From: Solirubrobacter ginsenosidimutans
Lineage (GTDB): Bacteria > Actinomycetota > Thermoleophilia > Solirubrobacterales > Solirubrobacteraceae
NCBI RefSeq assembly: GCF_027587205.1
Contig: NZ_JAPDOD010000076.1
Location: 1 to 32,997, forward strand
DNA length: 32,997 nt
Reading direction: 5' to 3'
Shown: one piece after another, positions 1-6,753 of the stretch
Layout: every line of letters begins with the position of its first letter
Position numbering within the stretch: position 1 is the first letter of the stretch
Notes under the pieces: model-generated
What the model saw: only the letters and a program-made list of their open reading frames with translations
Told to the model about the DNA's origin: nothing
The model's database searches: none
Made by a program: the position numbers and the translations under genes

Positions 1-228
1 GGCAAGCCGCGGGTCGGCGTGCCCCGACCGGGCGCGCTCGGAGCGGCGGGCGCGCCGCGGGTCGGCGTCGCCGTGCCCCGGCTCGCCCGGCCGCCGCGCG
101 GCGGCGGCGTCGTCGCCCTCCTGCAATGCCATCGCCGCGGTCAACGCCGCGCGGGCGCGGGCGATCCTGTCCTCGTCGGGGTCCGGGATGCGGGCGTGGG
201 CCGCGCGGAGGCGTTCGTCGACGGTCAT
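1..228 (-). CDS. N-terminal part of the gene after the ECF sigma factor (partial, unrecognised)
   Basis: The gene runs off the left edge and only about 76 codons are visible. Its ATG overlaps the TGA stop of the sigma-factor gene (ATGA), so the two are probably translationally coupled. The first 35 residues (beginning MTVDERLRAAHARIPDPDED) are charged and helical. The rest is low-complexity Arg/Gly/Asp sequence with two copies of a His-(Gly/Ala)-Asp-Pro-Arg element 16 residues apart. In actinobacteria the gene after such a sigma factor is often an anti-sigma factor or a CU044_5270-type membrane protein, and the acidic start is compatible with that. No membrane segment is visible in the part shown, so the assignment is contextual only. 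Confidence 0.6.
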   Translation of the reverse strand, partial: MTVDERLRAAHARIPDPDEDRIARARAALTAAMALQEGDDAAAARRPGEPGHGDADPRRARRSERARSGHADPRLA

Positions 229-707
229 TTCGGGCTCCTCTCCGGGGCGAGTTCGGCCGTGAGGTGTGCGCGGGCGCGGGCGAGGCGGGAGCGGACGGTG
301 CCGATCGCGACGCCGGTGACGACCGCGATCTCCTCGTAGGTCAGGTCCGCCCACGCGAACAGCAGCAGTGCCTCGCGCTCCTCGGCACGCAACGCCGCGA
401 GCGCGACGGCGAGGTGCGGGTCCGGCAGCTCGAACTCCGGCTCCGCGACGGTCGCGGGGTGCCCCGCCCACTCGGCCAGCGCGGCCTGCCGCCGGCCGGC
501 ACCGCGGGTGTGGTCGCGCAGCAGGTTGGTCGCGATCGTGAACAGCCACGCGCGCGGGCTGCCGTCGACGAAGCCGGAACGGGCGGCGTACGCGCGCAGG
601 AAGGTCTCGGCCGCGAGGTCCTCCGCCGCCGCGCGGTCGCCGAGCCGGTGGGCGAGATACCGATACACCGGCGCGTACTGCGCGTCGAAGAGCGCGTGGA
701 AGTCCAT
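225..707 (-). CDS. ECF-type RNA polymerase sigma factor (sigma-70 family)
   Basis: A 160-residue protein with the two ECF sigma domains. Region 2 spans about residues 3-70 and contains the DRAAAEDLAAETFLRAYA helix and the SPRAWLFTIATNLLRDH helix, used for core binding and -10 recognition. Region 4 spans about 100-155, with the helix-turn-helix LTYEEIAVVTGVAIGTVRSR that reads the -35 element. The length is usual for a minimal ECF factor without a C-terminal extension. The chosen ATG gives MDFHALFDAQY; a GTG two codons upstream (position 713) is also possible. The stop overlaps the start of the next gene, the usual layout for a sigma factor and its regulator. A pair of AACTTGA repeats lies about 55-85 bases upstream and could be an autoregulatory site. 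The target regulon cannot be read from the sequence. Confidence 0.93.
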   Translation of the reverse strand: MDFHALFDAQYAPVYRYLAHRLGDRAAAEDLAAETFLRAYAARSGFVDGSPRAWLFTIATNLLRDHTRGAGRRQAALAEWAGHPATVAEPEFELPDPHLAVALAALRAEEREALLLFAWADLTYEEIAVVTGVAIGTVRSRLARARAHLTAELAPERSPK

Positions 708-761
708 CGTCACCCGCTGTAACGCGCGAGGGCCTCCGCGAGTTCCCGCACGACGAGTGTC

Positions 762-792
762 AACTTGATCGGGCTCTACACGGATAACTTGA
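762..792. promoter_or_regulatory. Pair of AACTTGA direct repeats upstream of the ECF sigma gene
   Basis: Two exact AACTTGA heptamers start 24 bases apart in the 101-base gap between the end of the MocR gene and the sigma-factor start. On the coding strand of the sigma gene they read TCAAGTT. The spacing of just over two helical turns would suit a bound dimer or a promoter element, but no clean -10 box follows. The rest of the gap shows nothing else. Confidence 0.3.
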
Positions 793-808
793 CGTTCGTT
801 GCGCGCGC

Positions 809-2251
809 TCAGACGACGAGTGCGGCCGGCGGTTCGGCGGACACCGGCGCCGACTCGCTCACCGCGCGCCACGCGACCGCCAGCCGTAAGGCCGCGTCCT
901 CGAGCACCGGTTCCGGCAGGCTGAACGGGAGGCGCACGTAGCGTTCGAAGGCGCCGTCGACCCCGAAGCGCGGGCCGGCGGCGAGCCGCAGGCCGAACCG
1001 ATCGGCGACCGCGGCCAGCGCGGTGCTGCGCGGCGCGTCGAGCTCCGCCCACAACGAGAGCCCGCCCGCCGGCGGGTCGATCCGCCACTCGGGCAGGTGC
1101 ACGGACAGCGCGGCCAGGAACGCGTCCCGCCGCGAGCGGGCGCCGGCACGCTGGCGCACGAGGACGTCGTCGGCCTCGGCCAGCAGCGAGACCGCCACCA
1201 ACTGCTCGAGCACCGGGCTGCAGATGTCCAGTGCGGCGCGGGCCGCGGCCAGGCGGCGCACGAGCGCGGGGTTCGCGCGGATCCAGCCGATCCGCATTCC
1301 CGCCCAGAAGGTCTTGCTCATCGAGCCGACGGTGATCGCGGTCTCGCCGTCGGGGTCGAACGTCGCCACCGGCGGCGGCGGGGTGCCGCCGTCGAGATGC
1401 AGCCCGGCGATCGTCTCGTCGACGATCAGCGGCGTGCGCGACGCGCGGGCGAGCGCCACGATCCGCTCGCGGTCGCCGACCGGCATCGTCAGGCCGGTCG
1501 GGTTCTGGTGGTCCGGAATCACGTAGACGAGGCGCGGCGCGGCCTGGCGCATCGTCGCCTCGAGCATGTCGAGGTCCCACCCGCCCGGAAGCATCGACAC
1601 CGGCACGGGCCGCGCGCCCATCGCGCGCACCGCGTCCAGCGCCGCCGGGTAGGTCGGGTGCTCGGTGACCACGCGGTCCCCCGGTCCGGCGAGCACGCGC
1701 AAGAGCAGCGTGAACGCGTGCAGCGCGCCCGCGGTGACCAGCACCTGCTCGGGGGACGTCGGCAAGCCGCGCCCGGTCAGATGTCCCGCGATCGCCGCCC
1801 GCAGCGTCGGGAGGCCGGCCGCGTCGTAACCCGGTCCGGGCAAGTGGCGGGGAAGCTCGGCGGACGCGGCGACCAGCGCGGCGTGCAGCGCACCTTCCGG
1901 CGCGGCGCACGCGGCGCAGCTGAGGTCGATGACGTCCTCCGCGTACGGCGCGACGTCCGCCGCGACACCGACATCGGCCGGCAGTCGCGTCCAACTCCCT
2001 GAACCGCGGCGCGAGGCCAGGAACCCCTCGTCGCGCAAGGCGGCGTACGCGGCGGTCGCGGTCGTGCGGCTCACGCCCAGCGCTTCGGCCAACTCGCGCT
2101 CGCCCGGGAGGCGCGTGCGCAGCGGCAGGCGACCGTCGAGCACGAGCAGCCGTACCGCGCGCGCCAGCGCGAGGTACGCCGGCCCTGAAGACCGCCACGA
2201 TCCCAGCAGCCGCGCGAGGTGCGGCCCGCTCAATCCTCGATCTGGAAGCAT
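809..2251 (-). CDS. MocR-subfamily GntR regulator with PLP-dependent aminotransferase-like domain (YczR-like)
   Basis: A 480-residue fusion typical of the MocR family. The N-terminal winged helix (about residues 22-90) has the recognition segment LPGERELAEALGVSRTTATA. A fold-type I aminotransferase domain (about 115-470) follows. Its PLP residues are visible: PDHQNPTG, IVDET with Asp278, and SMSKTFWAGMR with Lys313 as the expected Schiff-base lysine. Such proteins usually act as PLP-sensing transcription regulators rather than as enzymes. It is divergent from a YczE-type membrane protein. A group of MocR regulators (YczR) is known for exactly this neighbour, so yczE is the likely target. A palindrome in the shared promoter region (2273-2297) is a candidate operator. 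The ATG at 2251 places the winged helix at the usual distance from the N-terminus. Confidence 0.93.
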   Translation of the reverse strand: MLPDRGLSGPHLARLLGSWRSSGPAYLALARAVRLLVLDGRLPLRTRLPGERELAEALGVSRTTATAAYAALRDEGFLASRRGSGSWTRLPADVGVAADVAPYAEDVIDLSCAACAAPEGALHAALVAASAELPRHLPGPGYDAAGLPTLRAAIAGHLTGRGLPTSPEQVLVTAGALHAFTLLLRVLAGPGDRVVTEHPTYPAALDAVRAMGARPVPVSMLPGGWDLDMLEATMRQAAPRLVYVIPDHQNPTGLTMPVGDRERIVALARASRTPLIVDETIAGLHLDGGTPPPPVATFDPDGETAITVGSMSKTFWAGMRIGWIRANPALVRRLAAARAALDICSPVLEQLVAVSLLAEADDVLVRQRAGARSRRDAFLAALSVHLPEWRIDPPAGGLSLWAELDAPRSTALAAVADRFGLRLAAGPRFGVDGAFERYVRLPFSLPEPVLEDAALRLAVAWRAVSESAPVSAEPPAALVV

Positions 2252-2272
2252 CTACCAGGCCACTTTCTCAGA

Positions 2273-2297
2273 ATTGGCTATGGATTTCAATGCCAAT
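2273..2297. promoter_or_regulatory. Inverted repeat ATTGGC-N13-GCCAAT between the MocR and yczE genes
   Basis: Two perfect 6-base arms lie 13 bases apart in an AT-richer island between the divergent MocR gene and the YczE gene. The first in-frame ATG of the YczE gene (2290) lies inside this repeat. That argues for the second ATG (2317) as the true start, leaving the repeat free to act as an operator. Binding by the MocR protein is inferred from position only. Confidence 0.45.
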
Positions 2298-2316
2298 CAC
2301 CGCCACACTGCGCAGC

Positions 2317-2910
2317 ATGACCCGACGCCTCCTGCAGCTCTACGCCGGCCTGACCCTCTACGGCGTGAGCATGGCACTGCAGATCCGCGCCGGCCTCGGC
2401 CTCGATCCGTGGGACGTCTTCCACCAGGGCGTCTCGGACAAGACGGGCCTCTCGTTCGGCACGATCGTGATCATCACCGGCGCGCTGGTCCTGCTCGCCT
2501 GGGTCCCGCTGCGGCAGATGCCGGGTATCGGGACGGTCAGCAACGTGTTCGTGATCGGCATCGTGGTCGACATCGCACTGTCGGTGGTCGGCGACGTGCA
2601 CGGCCTCGGCTACCAGCTCACGCTGCTCGCCGCCGGCGTCTTCCTCAACGCCGTCGCGGGCGCGGCCTACATCGGCGCCGGGCTCGGCCCGGGCCCGCGC
2701 GACGGCCTGATGACCGGGCTCGTGCGCCGGACCGGCAAGAGCGTGGGCGTCATCCGCACGAGCATCGAGGTCGGCGTCCTGAGCGTCGGCTTCCTCCTCG
2801 GCGGCACGGTCGGCCTCGGCACCGTCGTCTACGCGCTCTCGATCGGCCCGCTGCTGCAGCTGATGCTGCCCGCGTTCACGATCAAGGAGCCGGTTCCGGC
2901 GCTGGCGTAG
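2317..2910 (+). CDS. yczE: YczE/YitT-type integral membrane protein
   Basis: About 197 residues with roughly five hydrophobic membrane segments. The YczE signature is clear near the N-terminus: LYGVSMALQIRAGLGLDPWD followed by VFHQGVS. A second conserved stretch, YIGAGLGPGPRDGLMTGL, sits mid-protein. This half-repeat pattern (GLGLDPWD and GLGPGPRDG) is characteristic of the family. Its biochemical function is not established; transport or efflux has been suggested. An upstream ATG at 2290 would add nine residues (MPITATLRS), but the start at 2317 gives the usual short Met-Thr-Arg-Arg lead into the first helix. The 3' end overlaps the convergent LysR gene by 29 bases. Likely controlled by the divergent MocR regulator. 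Confidence 0.88.
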   Translation: MTRRLLQLYAGLTLYGVSMALQIRAGLGLDPWDVFHQGVSDKTGLSFGTIVIITGALVLLAWVPLRQMPGIGTVSNVFVIGIVVDIALSVVGDVHGLGYQLTLLAAGVFLNAVAGAAYIGAGLGPGPRDGLMTGLVRRTGKSVGVIRTSIEVGVLSVGFLLGGTVGLGTVVYALSIGPLLQLMLPAFTIKEPVPALA

Positions 2911-3781
2911 CGACCTCGAGGAACCGCTGCAGGATCGGCGAGTCGTCGTCCTCGCGCCAGACGACCTCGAGCGGCAGGTACAGCTCGGGCACCAGCAGCG
3001 CCGTGTGGATGTGCGGCGCGGCGTTGCGGGCCACGCGCTCGGTGGCGAGCGTCACGAGATCGGCGCCCGGCGGCCATTCCTCGTCCTCCCAGACCGCGGG
3101 CGCGACGACCGTGACCGGCTCGAAGCCGTGCTCGCGGCAGAGCCGGCGCAGGCGCCGGTTGAAGCCGGCGTTGAGCTCCTCCGCCGGCACGACGAAGCGA
3201 TCGCCGCGCAGCGCTGTGAGCTCGAGCTGCGACTCGCCCGCGAAGCGGTGCGTGCGACGCATGAACAGGTGCATCCGCTCGTGCAGCAGCACGCGCCGCG
3301 CCAGACCGGGCACCGGCTCGGTGCAGAACCCGAGGGCGACGTCGAGCCGGTGGCTGAGCAGCTCGCGGCAGAGGTTGCCGGTGGTCGCCTCCGACGCGTC
3401 GACCGCGATGCCCGGATGCGCCTCGCGCAGCCGCGACAGCAGGGCGGGGCGGACCTCGTGGCGAGCGGCGGGCGAGCTGCCCACCCGGAGGGTCCCGAGC
3501 ACGCCACGCCCCGCCAGCGCCGCGTTGGCGAACGCGCCGTCGACGGCCTGCAGCGCCGCCACGCCGTCGGCGAGCAGCCGCCGCCCCGCCGCGGTCAGCT
3601 CGACGTGGCGGGTGGTGCGCACGAACAGGTCGACGCCCAGCTCCGCCTCCAGCTGCCGGATCGCCTGGCTCACCGGCGACGCCGCCATGTGCAGGCGATC
3701 GGCGGCGCGCGAGAAGCTCAGCTCCTCCGCGACGGCGACGAAGTAGCGCAGGTGGCGCAGTTCAGCCACAGAACGGATCAT
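2882..3781 (-). CDS. LysR-family transcriptional regulator
   Basis: A 299-residue protein. The winged helix-turn-helix occupies residues 6-65 (LRHLRYFVAVAEELSFSRAA, then the recognition helix ASPVSQAIRQLEAELGVDLF). A type 2 periplasmic-binding-like effector domain spans about 95-290 (GTLRVGSSPAARHEV; LDVALGFCTEPVPGL). Length and layout are standard. The ATG at 3781 gives MIRSVAELRHL; an upstream in-frame extension is Arg-rich and unlike the family. It is divergent from the small gene and the ornithine cyclodeaminase homologue to its right, a common LysR arrangement, so those are the first targets to consider. The effector ligand cannot be inferred. Confidence 0.92.
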   Translation of the reverse strand: MIRSVAELRHLRYFVAVAEELSFSRAADRLHMAASPVSQAIRQLEAELGVDLFVRTTRHVELTAAGRRLLADGVAALQAVDGAFANAALAGRGVLGTLRVGSSPAARHEVRPALLSRLREAHPGIAVDASEATTGNLCRELLSHRLDVALGFCTEPVPGLARRVLLHERMHLFMRRTHRFAGESQLELTALRGDRFVVPAEELNAGFNRRLRRLCREHGFEPVTVVAPAVWEDEEWPPGADLVTLATERVARNAAPHIHTALLVPELYLPLEVVWREDDDSPILQRFLEVATPAPEPAP

Positions 3782-3838
3782 GACGCGCCGCGTCGCAATG
3801 CGTGCGGATCGCGTCTTTCTCCGTCGCGATCGAGGCCG

Positions 3839-3844
3839 TACCTT
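3839..3844 (+). promoter_or_regulatory. -10 box TACCTT, leaderless-type promoter
   Basis: TACCTT fits the actinobacterial -10 consensus TAnnnT and ends 7 bases before the ATG of the 75-residue protein. Transcription would start at or next to the start codon, giving a leaderless mRNA. No Shine-Dalgarno sequence is present. Confidence 0.5.
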
Positions 3845-3851
3845 CGGCCCC

Positions 3852-4079
3852 ATGCCCGCCATCGCCCTCCATCCCGCGACACTCAGCGACCAGCAGGAAC
3901 TTCAGCGGCTCGCCGCCCTCGACTCCGCCGAACCGCTGCACGGCGACGTCCTGCTCGGCCGCGTCAACGGCGAGCTTCGCGCCGCGCTGTCGGTCGACGA
4001 CGGCCGCGTCGTCGCCGACCCGTTCTGCCACACCGCCCAGCTCGTCGCCCTGCTGCGCACGTGGAACTACTCGTACTGA
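3852..4079 (+). CDS. Small hypothetical protein, 75 residues
   Basis: A short protein beginning MPAIALHPATLSDQQELQRL and ending in an Arg-Thr-Trp-Asn-Tyr-Ser-Tyr tail. The middle reads as beta-strand rich (VLLGRVNGELRAALSVDDGR, then VVADPF and QLVALLR). This resembles a recurrent small actinobacterial protein type that looks like a fragment of an acetyltransferase fold, but I cannot name a family. The start is supported by a -10 box 7 bases upstream; an ATG further upstream (3780) lies beyond that box and adds an Arg-rich segment. The 3' end overlaps the next gene by 19 bases, so the two are probably co-transcribed and translationally coupled. Confidence 0.75.
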   Translation: MPAIALHPATLSDQQELQRLAALDSAEPLHGDVLLGRVNGELRAALSVDDGRVVADPFCHTAQLVALLRTWNYSY

Positions 4080-4987
4080 ACCGCGCGGAGGTCGAGGAGT
4101 TGCTCGACCTCCACGCGCTGCTCGCCGCCCTGCGCGACGGCTTCACCGCACTGACCGCCGGCGAGGTCACGGCGCCGGGCCGCAACGAGCTGACGATGCC
4201 CGACGAGGCGTTCCTGCTCGGGATGCCCGGCCGGCTGCGCGACGGCGTGATGACCGTGAAGGTCGTGACCGTCTTCGAGTCCCACGACCCGAGCCACCTG
4301 GCGACGATCGGCCTCTATGACGCGCGCACCGGCGCCTGCCGCGCGTTCATGGACGGCACGTACATCACCGCGATCCGGACGAGCGCCGCGGCCGCGGTCG
4401 CCACCGATCTGCTGGCACGCCGGGACGCCCGCACGCTCACGATCATCGGCGCCGGCGTGCAGGGCGAGCATCACCTGCGCGTCTTCCCGCTCGTCCGCGA
4501 CTTCGACGAGATCCGCGTCTGCTCGCTCTACCGCGCCGACGCCGAGCGCGTCGCCGCGCTGCACCCCCGCGCCCACGTCGTCGACGACCCCGAGGCCGCG
4601 GTGCACGGCGCCGACGTCGTCGCGCTCGCCACCCACGCCGCGCAGCCGGTGATCGATCCGGGCTGGATCGCCCCCGGCACCCACGTCAGCTCGGTCGGCT
4701 ACCGCCCGCCGGACGGAGAGCTTCCTCGCGAGCTCACGCGCGCGAGGCTCTTCGTCGAGACGCGCGAGGCGTTCGAGCCGACGCCCGTCGGCTGCGCCGA
4801 GCTGCAGGGCCTGGACCCGCGCGCCGCCACCGAGCTCGGCGAGGTCCTGCTCGGCCGCGCGCCCGGCCGCACGGACGAGCGGGAGATCACCGTCTACAAG
4901 GCCATGGGCCACGTCGTCGAGGACATCGTCGCCGCGGAACTGGTCTACGCCTCCGCGGGCGGTCGTGGCACGCTCGTCGAGCTGTAA
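4061..4987 (+). CDS. Ornithine cyclodeaminase / mu-crystallin family NAD(P)-dependent enzyme
   Basis: A 308-residue protein of the family's usual length. The N-terminal half carries the substrate-side segments (GYDARTGA-like LYDARTGACRAFMDGTYIT, then AIRTSAAAAVA). The Rossmann nucleotide-binding loop is IIGAGVQGEHHL at about residue 128. Members include ornithine cyclodeaminase, alanine dehydrogenase, ketimine reductases and enzymes of amino-acid-derived siderophore synthesis, so the substrate is left open. The start is a GTG (MELLVLNRAEVEELL) inside the end of the preceding small gene; no ATG is available nearby. The divergent LysR gene is a plausible regulator. The following 129 bases up to the next start hold only a short palindrome. 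Confidence 0.9.
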   Translation: MELLVLNRAEVEELLDLHALLAALRDGFTALTAGEVTAPGRNELTMPDEAFLLGMPGRLRDGVMTVKVVTVFESHDPSHLATIGLYDARTGACRAFMDGTYITAIRTSAAAAVATDLLARRDARTLTIIGAGVQGEHHLRVFPLVRDFDEIRVCSLYRADAERVAALHPRAHVVDDPEAAVHGADVVALATHAAQPVIDPGWIAPGTHVSSVGYRPPDGELPRELTRARLFVETREAFEPTPVGCAELQGLDPRAATELGEVLLGRAPGRTDEREITVYKAMGHVVEDIVAAELVYASAGGRGTLVEL

Positions 4988-5072
4988 GGCCCGTCGAATC
5001 CCGCGCGGCTGCGGGCGCGCACGCTGACCTTCTCGGAGCGGATCGTGGCGATGCCGCGCAGGGTCGCTCGAT

Positions 5073-5087
5073 CGGTTCGCCGAACCG
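5073..5087. promoter_or_regulatory. 15-base perfect inverted repeat CGGTTCG-C-CGAACCG
   Basis: A perfect palindrome 30 bases upstream of the decayed propeller gene, in the 129-base gap after the cyclodeaminase gene. It could be a repressor operator or a short stem. No promoter consensus was found beside it. Confidence 0.3.
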
Positions 5088-5116
5088 TCGCGGACGCCGG
5101 CCGCGACAAGGGGCGC

Positions 5117-5719
5117 ATGCGCCTCCCCATCGCTCTTCCTGCTCTCCTGCTCGCGCTCCTCGGACTCGCCCCGTCCGCACACGCGAGCAGCATCCTGTAC
5201 GTCAAGGGCGACGACCTGTGGCTTGCCGCTCCCGACGGGTCCCGCAAAGTCCAGGTGACCCACGCCGGCGGCTACGCGTGGCCTTCACAGGCCGACGACG
5301 GCACGATCGTGGCGATGGACGAGGCCACGCGGGTCGCCCGCCTCGACCGCGCCGGTCACCCGATCGGCGACCCGTTCCCGTTCTCGATCCGCCCGGGCAA
5401 CCCCGTTCGGGCTGACCGGGCCGTGGTCGCCGTCCGTCTCCCCCAACGGCCGTCTGATCGCCTTCCCACGCTCGCGAGCGCGCTCCGCAAGGGCCTGACG
5501 GTGCGCGTCGGCGCGCCCGGCCGCGTCACGATCACGGGCAAGCTCGCCGCCAAGACGGCGAAGCGCCTGCACCTCCAGCGAACCGTCGCCCGCGCCACTG
5601 GAGCGACGACCGTGCGCGTTCGCTTCCTCGCCGCCGCCCGCACCCGCCTAAAGCGAGTGCGGACGGTCGAGCTCACCCTGTCCGGCGCAGGCGCCGAGCA
5701 GAAGGTCAGGTTGCGCTAG
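5117..5719 (+). pseudogene. Decayed secreted TolB-like beta-propeller protein (frameshift plus internal deletion)
   Basis: The frame stays open for 200 residues but is a mosaic. Residues 1-17 are a signal peptide (MRLPIALPALLLALLGLAPS). A first propeller segment follows (ILYVKGDDLWLAAPDGSRKV, then WPSQADDGTIVAMDE). From about 5403 the coding signal moves to the next frame, where bases 5403-5465 encode GLTGPWSPSVSPNGRLIAF, a typical TolB/WD40-like blade motif. The open frame there gives an unrelated Arg-rich peptide. From about 5470 coding returns to the original frame with a C-terminal module (LASALRKGLTVRVGAPGRV; VRTVELTLSGAGA) of a kind common in secreted proteins of this lineage. Most of the propeller is therefore missing. 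An AAGGGG ribosome site precedes the ATG. Sequencing error could explain the first shift but not the missing blades. The gene end overlaps the convergent gene by 14 bases. Confidence 0.7.
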
Positions 5720-6176
5720 CTCGACGGCTTTCCTTGGCGATGAACTTGTCCAGCCCCGCCTTGGCCGTCCCGCCGACCTTGCGGCGCAGGAACGGCGTCC
5801 AGCCGAGCAGCAGACCCTGCGTGCCGAGCGCCTGGCGCGACCACTTCCAGAAGCTGAACGAGTCCACGTGGTCGACGATCAGCCCGTCCTGGATGACGAG
5901 CTTCGCCCGTACGTCGTTGACCACCGGGCGACCGGTGGCGGAGAACGTGTAGGTCGCGATCCAGTGCGCCGCGTGCTCGTCGTGCTCGGCCAGCTCGACC
6001 TTGAGGTCGCGCGCGGTGCGGGTGAGCATGCGCCACATCGCCCCCGCCTCGGCCCCGGTGAGGTCGCCGAAGACGGGGTCGCGGAAATGGCCATCCGGCG
6101 CGTACGCGGCCGCCATCGCCTCCCCGTCGCGACGGTCGAACGCGGCATAGAACCGCTCCACCACTTCTGCGCTCAT
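5706..6176 (-). CDS. SnoaL-like / NTF2-fold protein
   Basis: A 156-residue protein whose first 115 residues match the SnoaL-like NTF2 cone fold: VVERFYAAFDRRDGEAMAAA, YAPDGHFRDPVFGDLTGAEA and KLVIQDGLIVDHVDSFSFWK. Such proteins include polyketide cyclases, ester hydrolases and many uncharacterised small-molecule binders, so no reaction is assigned. The last 40 residues are basic (FLRRKVGGTAKAGLDKF) and resemble the tail of several actinobacterial homologues. The start follows a TAGGCT -10 box by 6 bases; that box begins at the stop codon of the upstream methyltransferase gene. Confidence 0.85.
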   Translation of the reverse strand: MSAEVVERFYAAFDRRDGEAMAAAYAPDGHFRDPVFGDLTGAEAGAMWRMLTRTARDLKVELAEHDEHAAHWIATYTFSATGRPVVNDVRAKLVIQDGLIVDHVDSFSFWKWSRQALGTQGLLLGWTPFLRRKVGGTAKAGLDKFIAKESRRASAT

Positions 6177-6182
6177 GACGCC

Positions 6183-6188
6183 AGCCTA
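6183..6188 (-). promoter_or_regulatory. -10 box TAGGCT built from the trmH-like stop codon
   Basis: On the minus strand the TAG stop of the methyltransferase gene is also the first half of TAGGCT. It is followed by 6 bases and then the ATG of the SnoaL-like gene. This matches the leaderless arrangement seen elsewhere in the window. Confidence 0.45.
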
Positions 6189-6698
6189 CGCCAGCCCGGC
6201 GAGCCGGTAGAGGACGAGGCTGCCGGCGACGGCGACGTTGAGACTTCGCCCGACGCCCAACATCGGTATCTCCACGCACGTGTCGGCGGCGTCGACCATC
6301 TCCTCGGGGATGCCACTGGACTCGTGGCCGAGGAGGACGATCGTCGGCTCGCGGGCGACCTCCAACCGCGGCAACGAGACAGATCGCTCCGCGAGCTCGA
6401 CGGCCACGATCCGCCACCCGAGCGCCCGCTGCGCCTCGACCCACCGCTCCCGCTCGCAGTCGAGCCAGTGGATGCAAGGGCGGCGCACGAGCGTGTCCCC
6501 ACGCGCGAGCGCCTCGAGGTAGTGCGGCGAGGCCGGGACCGCCATGCAGGCGCCGACCGCGTCGCAGGTGCGGAGCAGGGTCCCGAGATTGACGTTGTAC
6601 GCCACCCACAGCGGGGCGACGACGAGGTGGTCCGAGCAGCGATGGCTGCCGGTGCGGCGGGCGAGCCGGAGCTCCCGCCGGTCTGAAGCGGCGCTCAA
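6186..6698 (-). CDS. SpoU/TrmH-family RNA 2'-O-methyltransferase
   Basis: A SPOUT methyltransferase of about 170 residues that would transfer a methyl group from SAM to a ribose 2'-OH in tRNA or rRNA. All three SpoU motifs are visible: motif 1 around AYNVNLGTLLRTCDAVGA, motif 2 as VLLGHESSGIPEEM, and motif 3 as IPMLGVGRSLNVAVAGSLVL, which together form the trefoil-knot SAM site. The target nucleotide is not evident. The 5' end is unusual. The only plausible in-frame start after the upstream gene is a TTG at 6698. A leaderless-type promoter and ATG (6733) instead open a different frame whose TGA overlaps that TTG. Either a short upstream ORF is coupled to this gene, or one base is missing or added near 6697. 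Confidence 0.88.
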   Translation of the reverse strand: MSAASDRRELRLARRTGSHRCSDHLVVAPLWVAYNVNLGTLLRTCDAVGACMAVPASPHYLEALARGDTLVRRPCIHWLDCERERWVEAQRALGWRIVAVELAERSVSLPRLEVAREPTIVLLGHESSGIPEEMVDAADTCVEIPMLGVGRSLNVAVAGSLVLYRLAGLA

Positions 6699-6733
6699 CG
6701 CGCCGGGGCGTATGCCCTTTCCGTGTGGATCAT
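6695..6733 (-). other. 12-codon upstream ORF (MIHTERAYAPAR) before the trmH-like gene
   Basis: The ATG lies 8 bases after a TATCCT -10 box. The 12 codons mostly end in G or C, as real genes do here. The TGA stop overlaps the TTG start of the methyltransferase frame (TTGA). It is either a leader peptide that couples translation or the true N-terminus separated by a frameshift. Confidence 0.45.
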
Positions 6734-6741
6734 CGCCGTCG

Positions 6742-6747
6742 AGGATA
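6742..6747 (-). promoter_or_regulatory. -10 box TATCCT upstream of the trmH-like gene
   Basis: TATCCT sits just after the stop of the diguanylate cyclase gene and 8 bases before the ATG of the 12-codon ORF. It would make the methyltransferase independent of the signalling operon upstream. The -35 region is weak. Confidence 0.45.
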
Positions 6748-6753
6748 GACGGG

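Noticed and set aside
3005..4060. Long N-terminal extension of the ornithine cyclodeaminase frame
   Set aside because: It runs antisense through the LysR gene and through the small gene. The family's N-terminus matches the GTG at 4061.
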